DNA from: a bacterium
GTDB taxonomy: Bacteria > Patescibacteriota > Gracilibacteria > JAUYGZ01
DNA: 25,203 nt
Assembly (NCBI GenBank): GCA_030699855.1
Contig: JAUYKR010000108.1
Coordinates: forward strand, 1-25,203
Direction of reading: 5' to 3'
In this document: positions 14,631 through 20,256 of the stretch, one piece after another
Position numbering within the stretch: the first letter of the stretch is position 1
Layout of the letters: every line of letters starts with the position of its first letter
Program-made: the position numbers and the translations under genes
Notes under the pieces: generated by a model
The model's input: only the letters and a program-made list of their open reading frames with translations
Database searches by the model: none
Told to the model about the DNA's origin: nothing

Positions 14631-15238
14631 TCGAACTCAAGCAGCTCAGCATCGCCCGTGGAAACAAGGAAATCTGTGCCGACCTGTCGGTCGTCATTTC
14701 CAAAGGCGCCTGCTGCTTGGTCACCGGCCCCAATGGATCTGGAAAATCTACATTACTGCAAGCGCTCCTGGGTATCGTAAAACCAAGCTCCGGTCAGATC
14801 CTGATCGATGACTATGATGTCCAGCAACTGTCGCGCGCGGATAAGCAGATTTTGATCCAGTCAACCGGCATTGCGCTACAAGAATTTTCTTTGCCCAGCT
14901 TTGGTACCGTTCGCCACTTTTTGCAAGAAGCCGGTTGCGCCGCTTCCGCCACGGCTGAACTGCTCAGCTTTCTCGAATTTCAATCTCAGGCGGAGGCTCA
15001 GTTGGACCAGCTCTCCACCAGTGAAAAAAAACGCTTGTACCTGGGATCATCGCTGGCTCGTCAGCCACGCTTGGTGATGTGGGATGAGCCATTTTCCGAA
15101 CTGGACGAGCGCTGGAAAGGAAAGTTTTTGAAAGTCCTTGAAGAACTGAAAAAAGCAGGAACCACCATTATTATCACCAGTTTCTCCGCTTCGGCTTTTG
15201 ATCGCCTCCAGCCCGATGCTATTCTCAGCTTAGAATGA
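14627..15238 (+). CDS. Stand-alone ABC ATPase lacking the H-loop histidine
   Basis: 203 aa nucleotide-binding domain. Walker A is GPNGSGKST (34-42), the Q-loop glutamine is about residue 85 (ALQEFS), the signature is degenerate (LSTSEKKRL, 129-137, instead of LSGGQ), and Walker B is LVMWDE (149-154). The switch histidine after the last strand is replaced by F186 (TSFS instead of TSHS). The small size resembles CcmA/FtsE-type ATPases, but no permease gene is adjacent. It overlaps gatA and radA by 4 nt each (ATGA), so it is tightly coupled to both. It may partner a permease encoded elsewhere or act without one; the missing histidine predicts altered hydrolysis. Confidence 0.85.
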   Translation: MIELKQLSIARGNKEICADLSVVISKGACCLVTGPNGSGKSTLLQALLGIVKPSSGQILIDDYDVQQLSRADKQILIQSTGIALQEFSLPSFGTVRHFLQEAGCAASATAELLSFLEFQSQAEAQLDQLSTSEKKRLYLGSSLARQPRLVMWDEPFSELDERWKGKFLKVLEELKKAGTTIIITSFSASAFDRLQPDAILSLE

Positions 15239-16566
15239 TCAAAACCATTTACATCTGCTCGAAGTGTTCGACCGAGTCCAGCAAGTGGACAGGAAAATGT
15301 CTGCAATGCGGCGGCTGGAACACGCTGGTGGAAGACGCGGTGGACACAAAAGCCTTCAAGGAAATTGAGGCTAAAACCATCGAGGTTTCCAAAGTAAGCC
15401 TGGAAGACGCCTTCGCTCTGCGCTGGCAAACGGGATTGGAAGAATTTGACCGGGTTGTTGGCGGCGGAATGGTTCAGGGTTCTTTGACGTTGCTCAGCGG
15501 AGATCCGGGCATCGGCAAGTCGACCCTGGCCCTGCAGGTGGGTTTGAAGTTAGCGGAACAAAAGAAAAAAGTTTTGTACGTCTCCGGCGAGGAGTCAGTC
15601 CAGCAGTTATCGATGCGGGCCAGGCGGCTGCAGAGCGGAGATATTCCCGAAAGTTTTTCATTAGTCAGTTCAAACCATTTGGAATCGGTGGTCGCCACCA
15701 TCGGCAAGTTCAAACCTGATCTGGTCATCGCCGACAGCGTCCAGACCTTCGTAGCCGAGTCTATGTCCGGCGGAGCCGGAAGCATGGTTCAGATTCGTCA
15801 CATTGCCGAGTGCTGTATGACTCTGGCCAAGCAGGGTGGAATATCCGTACTTCTGATCGGACACGTGACCAAGGACGGCGATCTGGCCGGACCGAAAGTC
15901 CTGGAACACCTGGTCGATACCGTCCTCTATTTTGAAGGTGAAAAATATCACGAACTGCGCATCCTGCGAGCCATGAAAAACCGCTTTGGAGCCACCACCG
16001 AGGTGGGCGTGTTCGAGATGAATGGCGAAGGATTGCGAGAGGTCGCCAATCCCTCGGAAGTGTTTTTGAAAGGACGGAAGAAAAACGCCATCGGCTCGTC
16101 CATCAGCGTCACCATGGAGGGTAGCCGCCCGTTTGTATTGGAAGTGCAGGCGTTGACCAATAAAGCGGATTATACCTACCCCAAGCGGGCGGCGGCGGGC
16201 GTGGAAAACAATCGCGTGCAGTTGCTCGCGGCCGTGCTGAACAAACACGCCCGACTGAAGCTGGAAGATCAGGACTTGTACGTCAACATCGCCGGAGGCT
16301 TCCGGGTTCAGGATCCGGGAATCGATCTGGCCATCGCCGCCAGCGTCATGTCATCGCGCCGAGATACACCCCTGCCCGAGGCATCGGCCTTTCTGGGAGA
16401 GATCGGACTGAGTGGAGAAGTGCGGCCAGTGGCACAGGAGGAGCGGCGGCTGAAGGAGCTAGAAAAACTGGGATTTAAAACAGTGTACGGGAATATTGTT
16501 GACGGTAAAAAGTGCAAGATGAAGGTGGTGCAAGTGGATGAAGTGAGAAAATTATTTGAGAAATAG
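15235..16566 (+). CDS. radA: DNA repair protein RadA
   Basis: 443 aa, a RecA-like branch-migration helicase in recombinational repair. An N-terminal C4 zinc finger (C8, C11, C22, C25), a RecA-type ATPase with Walker A GDPGIGKST (89-97), the RadA-specific KNRFG motif (248-252) and a C-terminal Lon-protease-like domain (from about 300) are all present in the expected order. Its length is normal (E. coli about 460). It is the last gene of the gatC operon, sharing ATGA with the ABC ATPase. The last codons and the TAG stop lie inside the left arm of the downstream long-arm repeat. Confidence 0.97.
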   Translation: MIKTIYICSKCSTESSKWTGKCLQCGGWNTLVEDAVDTKAFKEIEAKTIEVSKVSLEDAFALRWQTGLEEFDRVVGGGMVQGSLTLLSGDPGIGKSTLALQVGLKLAEQKKKVLYVSGEESVQQLSMRARRLQSGDIPESFSLVSSNHLESVVATIGKFKPDLVIADSVQTFVAESMSGGAGSMVQIRHIAECCMTLAKQGGISVLLIGHVTKDGDLAGPKVLEHLVDTVLYFEGEKYHELRILRAMKNRFGATTEVGVFEMNGEGLREVANPSEVFLKGRKKNAIGSSISVTMEGSRPFVLEVQALTNKADYTYPKRAAAGVENNRVQLLAAVLNKHARLKLEDQDLYVNIAGGFRVQDPGIDLAIAASVMSSRRDTPLPEASAFLGEIGLSGEVRPVAQEERRLKELEKLGFKTVYGNIVDGKKCKMKVVQVDEVRKLFEK

Positions 16567-16720
16567 GTACAGGAAAATTACTTGCTGCGGATTGCCCATA
16601 ACTTCTCCCCAAAACCAAAAGTTGATAACTTCAGTCGCACCTTCATCCAAATAAAACTAACCGAGTTACTTTGGTCCACTGCAGTCCTCGCTGCGTAATT
16701 TTCCTGACCCTATTTCTCAA
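16556..16720 (+). repeat. Intergenic long-arm element, copy 3 (overlapping the radA stop)
   Basis: Arms 16556-16581 and 16695-16720 match almost fully: TTGAGAAATAGG, a one-nt shift, then CAGGAAAATTAC. The left arm includes the last codons and stop of radA. Between them is a 112-nt core starting TGCTGCGGATTGCCC and ending GCAGTCCTCGCTGC, ungapped to copy 1 at 92/112 positions. The core ends also pair imperfectly with each other, so the whole element folds as one long hairpin with two inner stems. It is in sense orientation behind radA. Confidence 0.75.
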
Positions 16721-16740
16721 GTGCTCATTTCCCAGTAAAC

Positions 16741-16769
16741 TTGCAGAATAGTACTTATAATTGTATTAT
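16741..16769 (+). promoter_or_regulatory. Promoter of the ComEC-type MBL gene
   Basis: TTGCAG (16741-16746), 17 nt spacer, TATTAT (16764-16769); predicted start near 16776. It follows the long-arm element by 20 bp. A strong GGGGGG Shine-Dalgarno precedes the ATG at 16791, unusual among the genes here. Confidence 0.65.
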
Positions 16770-16790
16770 AATAACTCGTAAAGGGGGGAA

Positions 16791-17627
16791 ATGATTCGCT
16801 TCTGGTACACCAGTATCGTCACGTTTTTGATTTTCTGCGGCTACGCCAGCAGCGTCTGGGCGGTGTCGGACGAACTGGAAGTCAAATTTTTGGATATCGG
16901 CCAGGGTGACAGCGTCTTGATCCGGACGCCCCACGGACGGACAGTGCTGATCGACGGCGGACCAGGCGTGGCCATTCTGGAGCGACTGGGGGAAGAACTG
17001 AGCTTTTGGCAAAAACGCTTGGACATGGTGATCCTCACCCATCCCGATCTGGACCACCTGGAAGGATTGGTGGAGGTGTTGAAGAGATTTGATGTGGATC
17101 GGGTATTGCTCACGGGAGTTGCGCACGACTCGCTCCTCTATCACGCTTTCTTTGAGCAGCTGCAACAGAAAAACATTCAACCCACGCTCGTCTCAACAGA
17201 CCAGGATTGGATGATTGATGAAGGGGTCTATTTGGATGTTTTGTATCCGATCAAGTCAGTGGCCCTGCAAGAGGCGGACAACGTAAACGACACATCGGTG
17301 ACGGTGAGGCTGATCTACGGACAAACCTCAATGTTTCTCGGCGGTGACAACGAAAAAGACGCCGAGCATGAACTGCTGCTCACCGACTTCGATCTGTCCG
17401 CCGATATTTTCAAGAGCGGCCATCACGGTTCCAGAACCAGCAGCGCTCCGGAACTGCTGCAGGCCATAGGCGCAAAACGAGTGGTTATTCAGAGTGGCAG
17501 AGAAAATCCCTTTGATCATCCGCATCTGGATACGATCCTCGAATTCGATGAAAAAGGGATGGAGTGGGTAAATACCAAGGACATGGGGACCATTACGCTG
17601 GTGAGTGATGGGAAGGTATGGAAATAA
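16791..17627 (+). CDS. Secreted ComEC/Rec2-type metallo-beta-lactamase-fold hydrolase
   Basis: 278 aa. An N-terminal hydrophobic segment (about 5-24) ending in VWA is a likely signal peptide or anchor. The rest is a single MBL domain of the kind fused to ComEC: DIGQGDS (35-41), the metal motif THPDLDH (83-89), GGDN (184-187), SGHHGS (209-214) and FDHPH near 247-251. The family includes DNA-uptake-associated nucleases of ComEC, but here there is no competence membrane domain. The enzyme should act outside the membrane, perhaps on nucleic acid or phosphodiesters; the substrate is inferred, not shown. It has its own promoter and Shine-Dalgarno. Its stop is 4 nt from the 3' end of the convergent tRNA gene. 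Confidence 0.88.
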   Translation: MIRFWYTSIVTFLIFCGYASSVWAVSDELEVKFLDIGQGDSVLIRTPHGRTVLIDGGPGVAILERLGEELSFWQKRLDMVILTHPDLDHLEGLVEVLKRFDVDRVLLTGVAHDSLLYHAFFEQLQQKNIQPTLVSTDQDWMIDEGVYLDVLYPIKSVALQEADNVNDTSVTVRLIYGQTSMFLGGDNEKDAEHELLLTDFDLSADIFKSGHHGSRTSSAPELLQAIGAKRVVIQSGRENPFDHPHLDTILEFDEKGMEWVNTKDMGTITLVSDGKVWK

Positions 17628-17631
17628 AACC

Positions 17632-17707
17632 TGGTGGAGCTGACCGGAATTGAACCGGAACCTCCTGGGTGTCAACTCCAGGCGCTCTACCATTAAGCTA
17701 CAGCCCC
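17632..17707 (-). tRNA. tRNA, probably Val (GAC), with an expanded anticodon loop
   Basis: 76 nt including an encoded CCA. The acceptor stem GGGGCTG/CAGCTCC has 7 pairs (one G-U), with discriminator A. The D-arm is AGCTTAATGGTAGAGC and the T-arm CCGG-TTCAATT-CCGG. The anticodon stem CCTGG/CCAGG closes a 9-nt loop, AGTTGACAC, instead of the normal 7; reading TTGAC gives anticodon GAC (valine). Alternative pairings need a mismatch or bulge. An 8-bp extension (CCTGGTGG upstream, CCACCAGG downstream) followed by TTTTATTT may act as terminator stem. The gene is convergent with the MBL gene and downstream of ychF. That it is a tRNA is clear; identity and functionality are less so. Confidence 0.8.
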
Positions 17708-17734
17708 ATGAATCCACCAGGTATATTTGATCAT

Positions 17735-17768
17735 ACAGAAAAACTCTTCTGGAAGGAAGAGTTTCTGT
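17735..17768. terminator. Hairpin between tRNA and ychF
   Basis: ACAGAA(AA)ACTCTTC at 17735-17749 pairs with GAAGAGTTTCTGT at 17756-17768 (13 bp, 2-nt bulge, 6-nt loop). It may terminate the MBL transcript or attenuate transcription entering the tRNA from ychF. No clean T-tract follows on either strand. Confidence 0.4.
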
Positions 17769-17812
17769 GACACCCAGGAGGTAGACCGTAACTTAATACG
17801 GCACCCGGAGTT
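17768..17812. repeat. Antisense, order-swapped copy of tRNA segments in the tRNA leader
   Basis: Plus-strand 17768-17782 (TGACACCCAGGAGGT) is a perfect 15-nt inverted match to the tRNA anticodon/variable region at 17660-17674. Next to it, 17788-17812 (GTAACTTAAT, then CCCGGAGTT) is an approximate copy of tRNA positions 7-35. Relative to the tRNA the two blocks are in swapped order and opposite strand. They lie in the predicted 5' leader of the tRNA transcript. Confidence 0.6.
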
Positions 17813-17820
17813 ATGTACAC

Positions 17821-17848
17821 AGTATATCAATTTCTCTGCTAGAATCAA
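17821..17848 (-). promoter_or_regulatory. Probable promoter of the tRNA gene
   Basis: TTGATT (17848-17843), 16 nt spacer, TATACT (17826-17821) on the minus strand, overlapping the ychF stop; predicted start near 17814. This gives a leader of about 105 nt before the tRNA 5' end. Confidence 0.5.
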
Positions 17849-18939
17849 GAACTAAACAAAAAATGCACCACATCCCCATCCTTCATCACGTACTCTTTGC
17901 CCTCGGAGCGGAGCTTTCCCACGTCTCGGCACTTGGCCTCGCCGCCAAGCTGAACGAAGTCTGACCAGGTGCAGATCTCGGCGCGGATGAAGCCTTTTTC
18001 GAAATCGGTGTGAATCACTCCGGCGGCTTTGGGCGCCGTCCAGCCGTTGTGGATGGTCCAAGCCCGCACTTCCTTTACACCGGCGGTGAAGTAGGTTTGC
18101 AAACCGAGGAGGGCATAGGCTTCGCGGATCATGGCGTTGATCGTGCTCTCTTTGAGCCCCAAGTCATCGAGAAAAACTTGAGCTTCTGCGGCGTCGAGCT
18201 CGTTGAGTTCTTGTTCTACCTTGGCGGAAACGGGAATAAGTTTTGCTTGAGGAGCCAGGCCAAGCTTCGCCTTGAGATCGTCGACTTTGACGGAAGCCAC
18301 CTGATTTTCGGCCACGTTGACGGCGAACAGAATCGGCTTGGCGGTGAGCAGATGCAGATCTTTTATCAGCTCAAGTTCCTCCTTTGTGAGTCCCATGTCG
18401 ATCACCAGCTTCCCCTGCCCCAGCAACTCCTCAATTTTTTTGACCAGATCGAGTTTGACCATCGATTCCTTGTCGTTGGAACGAGCCTGGCGAGTGAGGT
18501 CGTGCCCACGTTTCTGAATGCCCTCCAAATCGGCCAAAATCAATTCGGTGTGAATCACCTCCACATCGCTTTTCGGATCGACGACTTCGTCGACGTGCTG
18601 GATATTTTTGTCTTCGAAGACCCGAACGACGTGCAGAATCGCGTCGCACTCGCGGATGTTCGCCAGAAATTTATTTCCCAGTCCCTCACCGGAAGCGGCC
18701 CCCTTGACCAGTCCGGCGATGTCGACGAACTCGACTACGGCCGGAAGAACCTTTTCCGGGTGAACGACCTTCGCCAGTTCCTCCAGACGGTGGTCGGGAA
18801 CCTCCACGATCCCCACGTTGGGATCGATGGTACAGAAGGGATAATTGGCTACTTGCGCCCCCTTGGATTTGGTCAAAGCGTTGAAGAGAGTGGACTTGCC
18901 CACGTTGGGCAGACCGACAATACCGATTTGCAGACCCAT
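17845..18939 (-). CDS. ychF: Ribosome-binding ATPase YchF (Obg family)
   Basis: 364 aa, the standard length. YchF is a conserved Obg-family P-loop protein that prefers ATP and binds ribosomes. The P-loop GLPNVGKST (9-17), the G2 area NYPFCTIDPNVG, DIAGLVKGAASGEGLGNKFL for G3 and switch II, the NVAE specificity motif in place of NKxD, and the C-terminal TGS domain (YFTAGVKEVRAWTI, then ICTWSDFVQLGG, ending near DVVHFLFS) are all present. Ten bases separate it from the upstream solute-binding protein gene, so they are probably co-transcribed. Confidence 0.97.
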   Translation of the reverse strand: MGLQIGIVGLPNVGKSTLFNALTKSKGAQVANYPFCTIDPNVGIVEVPDHRLEELAKVVHPEKVLPAVVEFVDIAGLVKGAASGEGLGNKFLANIRECDAILHVVRVFEDKNIQHVDEVVDPKSDVEVIHTELILADLEGIQKRGHDLTRQARSNDKESMVKLDLVKKIEELLGQGKLVIDMGLTKEELELIKDLHLLTAKPILFAVNVAENQVASVKVDDLKAKLGLAPQAKLIPVSAKVEQELNELDAAEAQVFLDDLGLKESTINAMIREAYALLGLQTYFTAGVKEVRAWTIHNGWTAPKAAGVIHTDFEKGFIRAEICTWSDFVQLGGEAKCRDVGKLRSEGKEYVMKDGDVVHFLFSS

Positions 18940-18949
18940 TTGAAGGAGT

Positions 18950-20149
18950 TTAAAAATTCAAATCCAGAAGTTCTCGCAGGAGGCCCCTATTTTTCAAGGC
19001 TCTGGCGACAACCGATTGTATCTTACTTTTTTGCTCTTCGCCTAGCCGATATATCCCCAGGTTTTTGAGCTGCTGGCGCTGCAGCTTCATCAGTTCGGTA
19101 TCGGCAGCTTGTTCGGGCCGGAGGCGGCCGGAGGTACGGCGAGTCAATTGTTCGTAGAATCCGATCTGGTTTTCGCTGGTCAAGAAGCGGATAAATTCCC
19201 AGGCGGCATTGGGAGTCTGAGAGTGAAGTGAAACGCCCAAGGCGGCATACTTGCCCAGATATTGTGGTTGATCAACGCGAAGCTGTGGAAATTGAGCCAA
19301 GCCAATCTGTTCGGGAGCGATGCTCCGCTGCACTCCAAGTTCCCGCAATTGGCGGGATCTGAGCTGGAGGTAATCGTGAAGCGAGGAAAATCCGGCAATA
19401 GCCGCCACTCGCCCGCGCAGGAAGATATCAACCTCTTTGTCCGGATAGGCGGCTGCGATTTGTCCGCTCCAGTTGAAAAAAGGATCGATGGGATAGGCGA
19501 AGCGAATGAAGAAATCGACCGTATCGAACAGACTCCCGGGAGCCTGTCCCTGAAGGATGACTGACTTTTGTAGGAGAAGGGCACGAAGGATGTCCCAGCC
19601 GGAGCGAAGCTGTTCCAGCTCCCCCATGGCCATACCGGGAATACCGACTTCCTGAGTCAGTTTCCCCAGCGCATGCCAATCGCCGGGAATACCCTGAGGG
19701 TAGTACTGAGAGTTATAATAGATGAGTAAACTATCCACCCACAGGGGCAGGCCAAAGAGCAGGTTGTCCTGGACTAATTCCTGTTCGACAAAAGGGGCAA
19801 AACCCTGGGCATGCCGGCGATGGCCGGGCATGAGGAAAGGCCAGAACTGATCCTTTTTACTCTCGTCAAAGACAAAAATATCCGGCCCTGCACCTTTTTT
19901 GAGCTCAGATTCCAAGACGCGATAGTATTCCTCCCAATGGGGAAACTGCTTATAGTGAACCGTGATCTGGGGGTAGAGCTTGCTAAAGGCGGAAATACTG
20001 GCTTCGTAGGCCTCCGGCAGGTCATAAACACCCCAGAGGTTCAGTTCTTGAGGCTCGGAACTGATGTGCTCGAAGTTGTCACGAACAGGCTGAAGGAGGA
20101 GAAACAAAAAAACCAGCACAACAGCCGCAATGGTGACTAATTTCTTCAT
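18950..20149 (-). CDS. Membrane-anchored extracellular solute-binding protein (family 1-like)
   Basis: 399 aa. A basic start (MKK) and one hydrophobic helix (about 4-21) without a lipobox cysteine indicate a signal anchor rather than a lipoprotein. The mature part has the features of type 1 sugar-type binding proteins: LNLWGVYDLPEAYEASISAF near the N-terminus, GPDIFVFDES (about 87-96), a hinge region with GLPLWVDSLLIYYN (about 133-146), and AAWEFIRFLTSENQIGFYEQ towards the end. The ligand is unknown and no ABC permease is nearby. It lies head-to-head with gyrA across 107 bp and directly upstream of ychF. Confidence 0.82.
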   Translation of the reverse strand: MKKLVTIAAVVLVFLFLLLQPVRDNFEHISSEPQELNLWGVYDLPEAYEASISAFSKLYPQITVHYKQFPHWEEYYRVLESELKKGAGPDIFVFDESKKDQFWPFLMPGHRRHAQGFAPFVEQELVQDNLLFGLPLWVDSLLIYYNSQYYPQGIPGDWHALGKLTQEVGIPGMAMGELEQLRSGWDILRALLLQKSVILQGQAPGSLFDTVDFFIRFAYPIDPFFNWSGQIAAAYPDKEVDIFLRGRVAAIAGFSSLHDYLQLRSRQLRELGVQRSIAPEQIGLAQFPQLRVDQPQYLGKYAALGVSLHSQTPNAAWEFIRFLTSENQIGFYEQLTRRTSGRLRPEQAADTELMKLQRQQLKNLGIYRLGEEQKSKIQSVVARALKNRGLLRELLDLNF

Positions 20150-20256
20150 GAAAAGGTCATTTTAAAAATCCTCGAAAAAAAGATAGCATACTTTTGAGTT
20201 TTAGAAATGACTGTGTTACCCTTCCCCTGCCTGATTTTTAGATGTAAAAAGCGCCT

